This document shows, in pieces, positions 27,814-36,233 of a stretch of DNA of 64,000 nucleotides; the first letter of the stretch is position 1; each line of letters opens with the position of its first letter. The notes under the pieces were generated by a model. The model saw only the letters and a list, made by a program, of their open reading frames with translations. It made no database searches and was not told where the DNA came from. The translations under genes were made by a program, and so were the position numbers. The stretch lies in the NCBI RefSeq assembly GCF_033597815.2, contig NZ_CP166245.1, forward strand, positions 2,790,001 to 2,854,000, given 5' to 3'. This stretch comes from Staphylococcus sp. KG4-3 (GTDB taxonomy: Bacteria > Bacillota > Bacilli > Staphylococcales > Staphylococcaceae).

Positions 27814-28685
27814 AATGTTTCACTCCTTTTATACTTCGCACTAATATCGCGATGAATTTTTATTTTTTTCAATTTGCTTACAAATACTTTTTTATGCAAC
27901 GTATAGTTTGACTTTCTTACTTCCTCAAGTATTTCACGATAGGTAGTTGTCGCTAATTCAATAATATAACGTACCTCTTCATCAAAGTGATTAATACCAT
28001 TTAGTGCAATATTATATAGTCCAACTGCCTCTGTAGCATAACTTTCCCATAGCTCTATATAATCTGAGTTAACTCCTTCATAATATGTAGAATGTAGTTC
28101 AACTTGATATTGAGCTAATTTTTCTTCACTGAGATAAATCCGTCCATTTTGAAAATCTTCACCAACGTCTCTTAAAATATTAGTTATTTGCATTGCTTTA
28201 CCTAAAGCAATAGCAGCGTCTTTAGCTTGCTCGACATTATTTTCATTTGATGCAGCTAATATAGGAGTTAACAATTCTCCCACAGTACCTGCCACACCAT
28301 AGCAATAATCATATAAATCGGAATCTGTTTTGATTATTTTTAAATCTAAATCTCCCTTTACATATTGAATTAAAGATTTAAATGGGTTTTGAGGTATTGC
28401 ATATATATTCAAAGTGTCATTTAAAGCATTCATAATGGATGCATCACTTTGATAACTTCGGATATGATTACCGTAAATAGTATCTAAATCACTCTCTATC
28501 TCATCCAATTTCTCAAGGTTTTTATATCTATCGATACTATCATCAATAATTCTGCAAGCTGCATAAATAGCCCATACTGCTGTTTTTCTTCTTATATCCA
28601 AAAAATCAAAGGCATATGAAAACGTTTTCGAATGTGTTTTCATTATATTATGACAGTAGTTATAATCTCTCTCTAACTCATTCAT
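27810..28685 (-). CDS. crtM: Dehydrosqualene (4,4'-diapophytoene) synthase
   Basis: Joins two farnesyl diphosphates head to head to make dehydrosqualene, the first committed step of staphyloxanthin synthesis. 291 residues. Both Asp-rich magnesium/diphosphate motifs are present: DDSID (48-52) and NILRDVGEDFQNGR (about 168-181), and the substrate-side YGVAGTVGELLTPI. The N-terminus and middle differ clearly from the S. aureus protein as I remember it. GAGGAGGG lies six bases before ATG 28685. A cre-like sequence lies within the coding region at 28617-28630. Confidence 0.92.
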   Translation of the reverse strand: MNELERDYNYCHNIMKTHSKTFSYAFDFLDIRRKTAVWAIYAACRIIDDSIDRYKNLEKLDEIESDLDTIYGNHIRSYQSDASIMNALNDTLNIYAIPQNPFKSLIQYVKGDLDLKIIKTDSDLYDYCYGVAGTVGELLTPILAASNENNVEQAKDAAIALGKAMQITNILRDVGEDFQNGRIYLSEEKLAQYQVELHSTYYEGVNSDYIELWESYATEAVGLYNIALNGINHFDEEVRYIIELATTTYREILEEVRKSNYTLHKKVFVSKLKKIKIHRDISAKYKRSETL

Positions 28686-28738
28686 TTGTTGCCCTCCTCA
28701 AAATGCCTTTAATTACTCGACGTTTATAAAAAACTAAA

Positions 28739-29839
28739 TTATAAATCTATTTTACGGCCTTTCCAATGTATACGTTTAAACACATTGATATCTAACCACG
28801 ATTTAATAAATATCACTACAAAGCATATGAAAAACACTGGATGACAAATACTTGTAATAAGACTAAAATTGCCTGTTCTTCTAATGAATAAGTGAAATTG
28901 TAAAGCGTATATAAAATAGAAAATAATGGCTAATATCATATATAATGGGTCTAAATTAACAGAAAAAATTATAGCTAAAATAGTTACAAGTGACCCAAAT
29001 AGCCATAAAAATACAAAAGTAAGTGTAGATTTTTTAGTTACTTGAGATCCAAGCGCAAAATGTTTACTCCATCCCTCTAATAATGCTTTATATCCTTGGG
29101 GATACATTCTAAAATTGACTACCCCTTGACCTTCATATAATTTAACTGGCAAATCGTAATTGTGATACGCTTTACTTATGGCAAACCCTTCGATAATTTG
29201 GTCTTTAGCTTTCAAATGACCTTGTGTCAGTTCATAATCTCGCTTATTCGTCAAAATAACAGGCCCAAATGCGCTTTGTTCTTTATTTGATGATTTAATT
29301 ATTGAAAATTTATTCATACCGACGATTGTCATCAAATTAAAAATAGCCGATATATTTTCATATAATTTCTTTATCTTATGATAAGGCTGTATAGAAAGTA
29401 GACCTTTAGCGCCCTGTAGATAATATTGATTGACTATACGAGGGATACTGTAACCATTTGTAAATTGAACATCCGCATCAACAAACATCAATAAGTTATG
29501 AGATGCAAATTGACTACCTTGCCAACAAGCATGCGATTTACCTTGCCATGTATCATCATTTTTAACAGTATATACACTTGCTCCGTAATATCGGGCAACG
29601 TCTGGTGTATCATCTGTTGAACCATCATCCATAATGATAACTTCTATTTCTTGCTCTTTAACTATACTGTTAAGTAATTTAGGTAAGTTCTCAACTTCAT
29701 TTCTAGCAGGTACAATAACACTGACAGCTTCCTCAATTCCTTCTTTGTCGCTACTTATAACTGCTCGACGCATATACATGCACATTCCACATATTAAAGA
29801 TAATATCGTTAATACCATAGCTATCATGTAAAGTGCCAT
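28739..29839 (-). CDS. crtQ: 4,4'-diaponeurosporenoate glycosyltransferase
   Basis: GT2-family enzyme that attaches glucose to the carboxyl end of 4,4'-diaponeurosporenoate. 366 residues: an N-terminal membrane helix (1-25), the GT2 domain with VSVIVPARNEVENLPKLL (about 39-56), IIMDDGSTDDTPD (about 68-80), MFVDADVQFT (about 117-126), QIIEGFAISK, and three C-terminal helices (about 268-350). GAGG lies just ahead of ATG 29839. The crtP stop is six bases upstream, so they belong to one transcript. Confidence 0.9.
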   Translation of the reverse strand: MALYMIAMVLTILSLICGMCMYMRRAVISSDKEGIEEAVSVIVPARNEVENLPKLLNSIVKEQEIEVIIMDDGSTDDTPDVARYYGASVYTVKNDDTWQGKSHACWQGSQFASHNLLMFVDADVQFTNGYSIPRIVNQYYLQGAKGLLSIQPYHKIKKLYENISAIFNLMTIVGMNKFSIIKSSNKEQSAFGPVILTNKRDYELTQGHLKAKDQIIEGFAISKAYHNYDLPVKLYEGQGVVNFRMYPQGYKALLEGWSKHFALGSQVTKKSTLTFVFLWLFGSLVTILAIIFSVNLDPLYMILAIIFYFIYALQFHLFIRRTGNFSLITSICHPVFFICFVVIFIKSWLDINVFKRIHWKGRKIDL

Positions 29840-29845
29840 TCAACC

Positions 29846-31336
29846 TCAACTACTTTCTCCAATAATAATAGCTTCTGCTACTTGCATACCACTTAAGGTT
29901 ACCATGGGCATGCCCGCTCCTGGATTTACGGACCCACCTACAAAATACAAATTTTTATAATATTGACTTTTTTTAGGAAATTTAAAACCTTTATTCTTCT
30001 TCTTACTAGATACTACACCGTATATGGCGCCTTTATTAGAATTATATTTATTTTCTATATCATGCGGCGTCCATACATCTTCGTATACTATGTGCTGTCT
30101 TAAATCCTGTAAGCCCATAGACTCCAATTTATCCAATATACGTTCTCGGAATTGACGATATTCCGCTTCACTAAATGGTTTATTTTGAATATACGGTATA
30201 TGTGGCAATATTTTTATATTTTCATGTCCTTCTGGCGCTTGTGCCTCATCTGTTTTATTTGTATTAACGACATAAATTGTTGGATCTTCAGGCAAAATAT
30301 ATTGATGAAAAACTTCATCATAATTAACTTTAGAATTATCCGAAAAGAAAAAGTTATGATGTCTAAGCTCTGGATAACTTTTATCCACGCCCAAATGCAT
30401 CACATAACCTGAGCTAGCTGGTTCAAATTTACGTTCCAATTTGTTTATTTTATGCTCATCAAAATTCAATAAATATTTATAAACAGGAATTACTTCCATA
30501 TTAGATATAATGTAATCTGCATATATTTCTTCGTTAGTTTCTAAAGTTATCCCTGTCACTTCGCTTTGGTTATTATAATTTATATGTTTGACAGAGGCAT
30601 TAAAATGTATATACACCCCTAACTCTCTCGCTAATTGTTCCATCGCTTCTGCTAATTTATGAATCCCACCATCTACGTACCATAATCCTTCAGCATGTTG
30701 CATTTGAGGCAGTAAACTCAATACAGCTGGAGCATCATAAGAGGAGGATCCTACATATTTGATAAAATATCCTAGCATTTCTCTTAAATAAGGGTTCTCG
30801 ACTCTTTTGTTAATTGCTTGTTGCATTGTATGAAAATAGTCGAATTGTTTTAAGGCTGAAAATGGACCATGGTAACGGATAATTGCAGACATCGTATCTA
30901 ATCCTTTATCAAAATAACTTCTTTTAGCAACTTCATGTATCTTTTGAGCATAATTAAAAAATGTAGTAAGTTGCTTTATATCTTTATTTGATAATGTTTC
31001 ATTATTTATTAATATATCTTCCATAGATTCATACAAATCTATAATTTGACCATCCGGATAAACATTTCTAATCTGTAATGCTAACTTGCGAATACTAACA
31101 TAATCTTCTAGCTTTTCACCGCATTGTTGGAATAAATGTTGGAATACTTTAGGCATAGTTAAAATAGATGGACCGAGATCAAATCCATAGTCATCTATTT
31201 CTAGCCTATTTACCTTTCCACCAATATGTTTATTTTGTTCATATAAATCCACTTTATAACCTGCTTGAGCCATACAAATTGCACTGGAAATACCGCCTAG
31301 GCCCCCTCCGATGACAATAACTTTTTTATTACCCAT
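29846..31336 (-). CDS. crtP: Diaponeurosporene oxidase (CrtP)
   Basis: CrtN-like FAD enzyme that oxidises the terminal methyl of 4,4'-diaponeurosporene towards the aldehyde/acid. 496 residues. It has the dinucleotide fold [21 protein letters not shown] (split by position 5-25), [20 protein letters not shown], and the C-terminal [22 protein letters not shown]. The differences from crtN in the substrate region, and the position right after crtO, identify it as crtP. The crtO stop codon touches its ATG (31336), and AAAGGTGA is the ribosome site. The aldehyde dehydrogenase step (aldH) is not encoded here, as in S. aureus. Confidence 0.9.
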   Translation of the reverse strand: MGNKKVIVIGGGLGGISSAICMAQAGYKVDLYEQNKHIGGKVNRLEIDDYGFDLGPSILTMPKVFQHLFQQCGEKLEDYVSIRKLALQIRNVYPDGQIIDLYESMEDILINNETLSNKDIKQLTTFFNYAQKIHEVAKRSYFDKGLDTMSAIIRYHGPFSALKQFDYFHTMQQAINKRVENPYLREMLGYFIKYVGSSSYDAPAVLSLLPQMQHAEGLWYVDGGIHKLAEAMEQLARELGVYIHFNASVKHINYNNQSEVTGITLETNEEIYADYIISNMEVIPVYKYLLNFDEHKINKLERKFEPASSGYVMHLGVDKSYPELRHHNFFFSDNSKVNYDEVFHQYILPEDPTIYVVNTNKTDEAQAPEGHENIKILPHIPYIQNKPFSEAEYRQFRERILDKLESMGLQDLRQHIVYEDVWTPHDIENKYNSNKGAIYGVVSSKKKNKGFKFPKKSQYYKNLYFVGGSVNPGAGMPMVTLSGMQVAEAIIIGESS

Positions 31337-31825
31337 TTAATCACCTTTTCTTTTTCGCATTTTTAAATAAATACGTATTAGTTTAGGACGATTATAGCGC
31401 TGTACAATCACACAAGGCACATTGGCTATAATGACATAGAACAGATTAATGATTTTAACGCTTTTAGATGATTTAAAAAATGCAATAATAGGAATTATAG
31501 ACAATAAATGTACAAGTTCAGCACGTCTAGTTTCTAGTATAAATTGACGTATTTCATTCATATTATTAGATATATCAAATGTCGTTTTACTCACAATATT
31601 TGGATTAATATGTTTGCCATCTGGTAAATGACGTTTCCAATATTGGACTTTAACTAATTGTTGCCATAGTCGGCCTTCTTGTTCAAAATTCCAAGTTCTA
31701 AAATATATATTATCCTTCTCTAAATATTTATAACTAATACGCGTGCCTAATTGGGCAATGACCATTTGAACTATAAACCAATATAGCGCATTATATATTA
31801 TTTTTTTCATCAATTTAATTCTCAT
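31337..31825 (-). CDS. crtO: Glycosyl-4,4'-diaponeurosporenoate acyltransferase
   Basis: Membrane enzyme that esterifies the glucose of the carotenoid with a fatty acid, the last step of staphyloxanthin synthesis. 162 residues with N- and C-terminal hydrophobic helices. The CrtO pattern is visible: YFRTWNFEQEGRLWQQLVKVQYWKRHLPDG, then NEIRQFILETRRAELVHLLSIIPI (each a contiguous conserved block, about residues 41-70 and 91-114) and IANVPCVIVQRYNRPKL. ATG 31825 lies within the 3' end of the TspO gene (11-base overlap), so translation of the two is linked. Confidence 0.9.
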   Translation of the reverse strand: MRIKLMKKIIYNALYWFIVQMVIAQLGTRISYKYLEKDNIYFRTWNFEQEGRLWQQLVKVQYWKRHLPDGKHINPNIVSKTTFDISNNMNEIRQFILETRRAELVHLLSIIPIIAFFKSSKSVKIINLFYVIIANVPCVIVQRYNRPKLIRIYLKMRKRKGD

Positions 31826-32315
31826 TTTTTCCTGTGTAGCTTGGATTCTCTTTATTTAAAAACCAATTCCCAGCCGTTAAATACGTTGCAAATGCACTCC
31901 AAAGCATGTATGGGACTAGCAAGATACCCGCAATCTTCTTCACATTGAAAAATTTTACAGTTGTAGTTATTACTGCACCAAGCAATACAACGCTCTCTAC
32001 TAACGCACTGAAGCGTAACTTATATTTAAAGTACAAGACTGACCATAAGTAATTAAGCCCTAATTGTGTATAGTAAACGCCTCTTAAAGTCTTATGTTCA
32101 GATTTATTAGTCACTAGCGCATAAGCGACACCCATCGTTGTATAAAGTATTGGCCACACGATAGGAAAGACATATCCAGGCGGTGAAAAAGGCGGTTTAA
32201 CATTCTTTTTATAATCTTTTCGAGCATTTTTCACTGCAAATTTTCCTATAAATTTGCCACCGGTAACTGGCGTTATAACTTTTATGATTGATTTAATTAT
32301 CTCGCTTGCTTTCAT
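31815..32315 (-). CDS. tspO: TspO/MBR family tryptophan-rich membrane protein
   Basis: 166 residues with five predicted helices. The TspO signature is clear: KPPFSPPGYVFPIVWPILYT (about residues 39-58), MGVAYAL, and later LGLNYLWSVLYFKYKLRFSALVES and MLWSAFATYLTAGNWFLN. TspO proteins bind porphyrins and sterols; in Rhodobacter one influences pigment gene expression. Its stop overlaps the start of crtO by 11 bases, and no terminator separates it from the upstream SDR gene, so it is built into the crt transcript. AGGAG lies seven bases before ATG 32315. A role in pigment or tetrapyrrole/oxidative stress is an inference from location. Confidence 0.88.
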   Translation of the reverse strand: MKASEIIKSIIKVITPVTGGKFIGKFAVKNARKDYKKNVKPPFSPPGYVFPIVWPILYTTMGVAYALVTNKSEHKTLRGVYYTQLGLNYLWSVLYFKYKLRFSALVESVVLLGAVITTTVKFFNVKKIAGILLVPYMLWSAFATYLTAGNWFLNKENPSYTGKNEN

Positions 32316-32357
32316 TGTTAATCTCCTCTTCTTTATAACTAACTATTCAACTAACCA

Positions 32358-32468
32358 CTATAGTTCAGCATTAGACATATTATTTCTTTTAGCTAAACAC
32401 TTTTTCAATCCATATAATTTTAAAACCACTGCGCCTACAATAACGACAGGTAAAATAAATTTTTTCAT
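32358..32468 (-). CDS. Nested in-frame small membrane peptide (36 residues)
   Basis: Within the SDR gene, in the same frame, AAGGAG lies eight bases before ATG 32468. From there the peptide MKKFILPVVIVGAVVLKLYG continues with a basic, Cys-containing tail to the shared stop. It has the form of a stand-alone single-helix membrane peptide: basic start, about 16 hydrophobic residues, basic end. Either it is translated independently, or a lost stop codon has fused two once-separate genes. Which product is made cannot be seen from sequence. Confidence 0.5.
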   Translation of the reverse strand: MKKFILPVVIVGAVVLKLYGLKKCLAKRNNMSNAEL

Positions 32469-33857
32469 ATTTACGTCTCCTTTTTTAATACTTTTCGTAG
32501 TTTCCAACTTCAATTTAAAAAGATTCATTACACTTTTATGAACTTTTGCTTGAGTATACTTATACACCCACCATGGTAATGTAGGTTCATATTCTTGTAA
32601 CGCTATAATACATTCATTGCTATTAGGCAATCTTCTAAACTCTAATCTCGCATTGCCACCGTTTGAATCAAGCGCAAAGTCACCGCCTACAATACGGTAC
32701 AAAATTCTTTCATCATTAGATGCCGTTTCATCTTTTTTTAATAAAAGTAAATCTTTATTCAAACATGGTACAGTTATTGAGAAGTTATCTTCATTAAAGT
32801 CGCTATTAACGACGTTTAGTGTAATCTTATTTAAAAAATCAGCATATAATTCTGTTACTTGGCTTATATTCATGTCTTTAGGTAAGATTGCTCTCGAAAT
32901 TGCACGAACATCCTTAACTGCAGACTTACCTGATTTCTTATGTTTCTTTTGTTTTGTAGTTTCTTCCGCTAAAGCCTTACGTACACTCTCTCTAAAATCT
33001 ATTTTGCCAACAGAGATACCTTCAACTGTATTTTCTTCATTTCTTACCATATCGTGAATCAAACTATCCATTAGTGGATAGACCATCTCTTTTGGAACAC
33101 CAGAAATCAATTTAACCCAATATTTACTCAGCCATATTGGAATAATAGGTAAGTCTAAGGTAGGTAAACGTTTATCTAATACTTCAGCGGTTTGCTTAAA
33201 TAAGTCTTTATATGTCATATGAGTTGGTCCGCCGATATCAATTGATTCGTTAGTATGGGGGTTACGTTCTACAATCTTATAAAGCCCATTAATGACGTCT
33301 TCAATAGCTACTGGTAATGTTTTATTATATGCCCATTGTGGCAACAGTAACCCTGGTAGACGTTCCACCAATTTTTTTAGGATCGGGTAAGAGCTACCTT
33401 TCGAACCTATAATCAAACCAGCCCTTAAAGTACTTACTGGTACGCCATAAGCCCCTAAAATACGCTCACACTCTAAACGACTTCTTAAGTGTGGTGATAA
33501 TTCATTTGTATTAGGGATTAATCCACTCATAAATACGATATGATTCACTTGATTAAAACTCGCTGCTTTTGCAAAATTGTCTGCTAGTAATGCATCCATA
33601 TCTTCAAAACTTGCTTGTGTTAATTTAGCTGAAGGCATCATAGAATGCACTAAATATATAGCAATATCAACGTCCTTCATCACTTCTGTTATCTCGTTCA
33701 AATCAAATAAGTCAGCAGATTTCCAAGTTACATTTTGTTCGTCCTTTTTATTCTCTATATGTCTAGAAACAGCTATAATTTCATAGTTGTCTTTTAACCT
33801 ATTCATTAAATGACCGCCAATATACCCCGAAGCACCAGTTAACAGAATTTTTTTCAT
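32358..33857 (-). CDS. SDR-family NAD(P)-binding protein with DUF2867-like C-terminus
   Basis: 499 residues from ATG 33857 (GGAGG eight bases upstream; the longer TTG start overlaps that site). The N-terminal Rossmann fold is LLTGASGYIGGHLMNRL (5-21), followed by IYLVHSMM and LIIGSKGSSYPILKKLVERLP, as in atypical SDRs of the YbjT/NmrA group. The region after about 310 resembles DUF2867 and ends WWVYKYTQAKVHKSVMNLF. The last 36 residues follow an internal AAGGAG-ATG and look like a separate membrane peptide (see the nested ORF). It is the first gene of the pigment transcription unit. Possible roles include quinone or polyprenyl lipid chemistry; unproven. Confidence 0.8.
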   Translation of the reverse strand: MKKILLTGASGYIGGHLMNRLKDNYEIIAVSRHIENKKDEQNVTWKSADLFDLNEITEVMKDVDIAIYLVHSMMPSAKLTQASFEDMDALLADNFAKAASFNQVNHIVFMSGLIPNTNELSPHLRSRLECERILGAYGVPVSTLRAGLIIGSKGSSYPILKKLVERLPGLLLPQWAYNKTLPVAIEDVINGLYKIVERNPHTNESIDIGGPTHMTYKDLFKQTAEVLDKRLPTLDLPIIPIWLSKYWVKLISGVPKEMVYPLMDSLIHDMVRNEENTVEGISVGKIDFRESVRKALAEETTKQKKHKKSGKSAVKDVRAISRAILPKDMNISQVTELYADFLNKITLNVVNSDFNEDNFSITVPCLNKDLLLLKKDETASNDERILYRIVGGDFALDSNGGNARLEFRRLPNSNECIIALQEYEPTLPWWVYKYTQAKVHKSVMNLFKLKLETTKSIKKGDVNMKKFILPVVIVGAVVLKLYGLKKCLAKRNNMSNAEL

Positions 33858-33879
33858 AAATTTAGCCTCCAATAAAAAA

Positions 33880-33936
33880 GATGAGCAGGAAAATCTTCCT
33901 CAGCTCATCCTTTGCATAATAAGCCTGTTTGCTCAT
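33880..33936 (-). promoter_or_regulatory. Terminator hairpin abutting the SDR ribosome site (possible attenuator)
   Basis: On the minus strand GATGAGC (33909-33903) with an inner AGGAA/TTCCT arm pairs with GCTCATC (33886-33880) and runs straight into TTTTTT, three bases before the GGAGG of the SDR gene. GCTTAT (about 33927-33922) could instead pair with the first ATGAGC arm, a competing fold. A second ATGAGC lies at 33936-33931. The stem may simply terminate the upstream gene, or may gate the whole crt unit. Confidence 0.6.
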
Positions 33937-34065
33937 TACAATTAATTTAATTATGATAAGAGTTCTAAGTCTCTTGTATAATATAATACCCTTATATTAT
34001 TAATGTATGCCTTTATAATTAAATTTAGTTAGATTTAATATTCTAATAACCACACTTTTGAAAAT

Positions 34066-34794
34066 CTAAAGCTTATCCCTAATGAAATTTTTCCAAACTA
34101 TAATAACCGCAATAACAAATAATATAAAACTAGCCGTGATTAAAATAATATCTACGCTTAAATAATGATTACTATTTTCTATATAAATACCATAAAAAGG
34201 CCATATTAAAACCAATGGATATAGCCAATCTTTAAAAGAGACAGCTATAAAGAGTCCAATAATTGTAGCTAAAATTAACGCTATAAGCGTCCAACTCAAT
34301 TCTGTTAAACCGAATACTGTTTTAACATGATTATTTATCGCTAACGAAAAAATATTAACAATAGTTGCGACAGTCGTCCAACCGAAGTAAATTGAAATTG
34401 GGAAACGATTATATCCGCGATAGCTGGATAATATTACATACATTTGAGCGATATTATAAAGTAATGCTATAATAACGATTACTGAAATTAAGAACCACTG
34501 TTGTGTATAAACAATAATCCAAACACTATTTAATATAAAATTAATAATAGGAAGATACTTTAACCGACTTACTACTTCTTTATCACGCGAACGCATGAGC
34601 CACAATTTGATTAGCCATACTAAAATAAGCACATAGATTAAACCCCAAATTGCAAATGCGAAACCAGCAGGTTGAATAATTGCTTGTTTATTTTGGGCGA
34701 TACTTCCTATATTACTACCACTTAAATAATTAACTGCGATCATGATTAAAAAAGCGATAAAATATAAAATTACCCATTTTCTTTGACTATTCAT
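34066..34794 (-). CDS. TspO/MBR-like polytopic membrane protein
   Basis: 242 residues from ATG 34794 (AGGAGG seven bases upstream), with about eight hydrophobic segments. The part QPAGFAFAIWGLIYVLILVWLIKLW (about 38-62, given here as the P-x-G-x-x-F-x-I-W-x-x-I-Y core) and later NSVWIIVYTQQW and YFGWTTVATIVN resemble the longer proteins usually annotated as tryptophan-rich sensory proteins. It is larger than classical TspO (about 160). It lies upstream of the SDR-tspO-crt unit on the same strand, but the hairpin at 33880-33909 may separate the two. Function is unknown. Confidence 0.65.
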   Translation of the reverse strand: MNSQRKWVILYFIAFLIMIAVNYLSGSNIGSIAQNKQAIIQPAGFAFAIWGLIYVLILVWLIKLWLMRSRDKEVVSRLKYLPIINFILNSVWIIVYTQQWFLISVIVIIALLYNIAQMYVILSSYRGYNRFPISIYFGWTTVATIVNIFSLAINNHVKTVFGLTELSWTLIALILATIIGLFIAVSFKDWLYPLVLIWPFYGIYIENSNHYLSVDIILITASFILFVIAVIIVWKNFIRDKL

Positions 34795-34917
34795 TAATAA
34801 GCCTCCTATCTTTAATTTAATAAATTGTATCATTTTTGGTGGTTATAAATATATGATAAGTAAATGGTGTGTTAAGTTTTAACAACAACTATTTAATTCT
34901 TTAACTAACATTTTTGG

Positions 34918-35073
34918 TTAACAATAAATATTATTTAAAGCATCTTTCCAACTTGCTTCGTCCTCTAACAATAAATCCCATGCTTTTACGTTTACGTCGC
35001 CACTGTTCATATTAAATTTAATCTTTGTTTTATCAATATCTGGCACCTTTATAAAATCTGTTAACTTAATCAT
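34918..35073 (-). pseudogene. Truncated gene, N-terminal fragment (GIY-YIG nuclease-like)
   Basis: An excellent ribosome site (GGAGG, seven bases) precedes ATG 35073, but the frame stops after 51 residues. The sequence (MIKLTDFIKVPDIDKTKIKFN, then NMNSGDVNVKAWDLLLEDEASW) matches my memory of the start of longer staphylococcal GIY-YIG nuclease-family proteins. No continuation is seen in other frames before 34795, so the rest seems deleted. It begins one base after the stop of the DUF915 hydrolase gene. The family name is tentative; a genuine 51-residue protein is the alternative. Confidence 0.5.
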
Positions 35074-35074
35074 C

Positions 35075-35944
35075 TTATTTCCTCCACAAAAATGCGATAA
35101 AGTCTTTAGCAACTTCTTTATTTTCATGTAACTGGCTATGTTGTGCTGATTTTCCCTTATACTTGGACTCTTTATAGCTTTCTGGACTATCACCAAGTAA
35201 ATATTTTAAAGACTTGGATGAACTATTAGATACACGTCCATCAGAATGAGTACCATCTTCCAAGTCTCCAAATATATTTAATACGGCAATATTTTTACCA
35301 TTGTATATATCTTCAAGTTGTTGCAATTCTTGATAAGGGGGATTCATACGGCTTGGTTTACCATTAACATCCACACTAATTTCGTTCACTTTTTCATTCA
35401 TATTTAATACGCCATTATATGTCCCAGCAATATTCACTTGCTTATTCAATTGAGGTAACGAGGGATCATTCCCATATGTCAGCATATATTGCGCAAATGA
35501 TAAATTCCCCATAGAATGACCTACAAAATTAAACTTATTAATGTCGTATTCACTTTGCAATTTCGTTAATACATTTTTAAACCATTTCGCATTTTCATCA
35601 AGATTACCTTGCTTATTATTTGCTAGATCAATTTGTACGATAGGATTAGCTGTATCTGTTTCAAGTTTCCTTTTTAATTCTACTTCTCCATCTTTAGATA
35701 CAATTGCTGTGATCACATCTTTAGTTACGCCATTTTGTTTAGCTTGCTTAACCATATATTTTTCTGAATTGGCGCTTCCACCATAACCATGTAGAAATAG
35801 TGTTGGTATTTGGCTATTAACAAAATTTGAGTGTCCAGACTTTTCCATCACAGATTGATTTTGAGTAAACATCTTTATAGTAATAAATGCCGCTATAATA
35901 ACAACAACTATGATACATATGCCCCAAATCCATAACTTCCTCAC
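35075..35944 (-). CDS. Membrane-anchored alpha/beta hydrolase, DUF915 family
   Basis: 289 residues. The start is GTG 35944, nine bases after AGAGG. A single N-terminal helix (about 5-26) anchors it, with the enzyme probably outside the cell. Hydrolase landmarks: the oxyanion loop TLFLHGYGGSANS (about 48-60), nucleophile elbow FVGHSMGN (about 139-146), an acid near GDLEDGTHSDGRV (about 225-237) and a late His in SAQHSQLHEN (about 266-275). This is the DUF915/Lin2722 pattern seen in many Firmicutes surface lipases and esterases. Substrate unknown. The truncated 34918 gene follows by one base. Confidence 0.85.
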   Translation of the reverse strand: MRKLWIWGICIIVVVIIAAFITIKMFTQNQSVMEKSGHSNFVNSQIPTLFLHGYGGSANSEKYMVKQAKQNGVTKDVITAIVSKDGEVELKRKLETDTANPIVQIDLANNKQGNLDENAKWFKNVLTKLQSEYDINKFNFVGHSMGNLSFAQYMLTYGNDPSLPQLNKQVNIAGTYNGVLNMNEKVNEISVDVNGKPSRMNPPYQELQQLEDIYNGKNIAVLNIFGDLEDGTHSDGRVSNSSSKSLKYLLGDSPESYKESKYKGKSAQHSQLHENKEVAKDFIAFLWRK

Positions 35945-36032
35945 TACAATAACCTCTATTCTGTAATTTTGTTTTAAGTATAAAGTATGTTAACAAAGAT
36001 TTCTTTATTATTTATTTGAATGTCCAAATTTA

Positions 36033-36073
36033 AAACGCTATAAAATGCCTTTCTTAAGCAATTTATAGCGTTT
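36033..36073 (-). terminator. Terminator downstream of cntE
   Basis: AAACGCTATAAA pairs with TTTATAGCGTTT, 12 bases per arm. It is about 160 bases after the cntE stop and likely ends the staphylopine operon. Confidence 0.7.
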
Positions 36074-36233
36074 ATTATATGTTTTCATATGTAATATCTC
36101 TAATAATTTTAAACTTAATCAATAAATCATTTTAGCATCCACGCTAAGTATAACAATACAAACACTACTATTTTCATGATTGTAATTATTTCACTTTTCA
36201 AGCATCAAATACTAAAACTTTTGATAATCTACA

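Noticed and set aside
33987..33992. GGGTAT on the minus strand upstream of the SDR gene, considered as a sigma-B -10 box
   Set aside because: No GTTT-like -35 box lies 12-15 bases upstream, so a sigma-B promoter like that of S. aureus crtO is not supported here.
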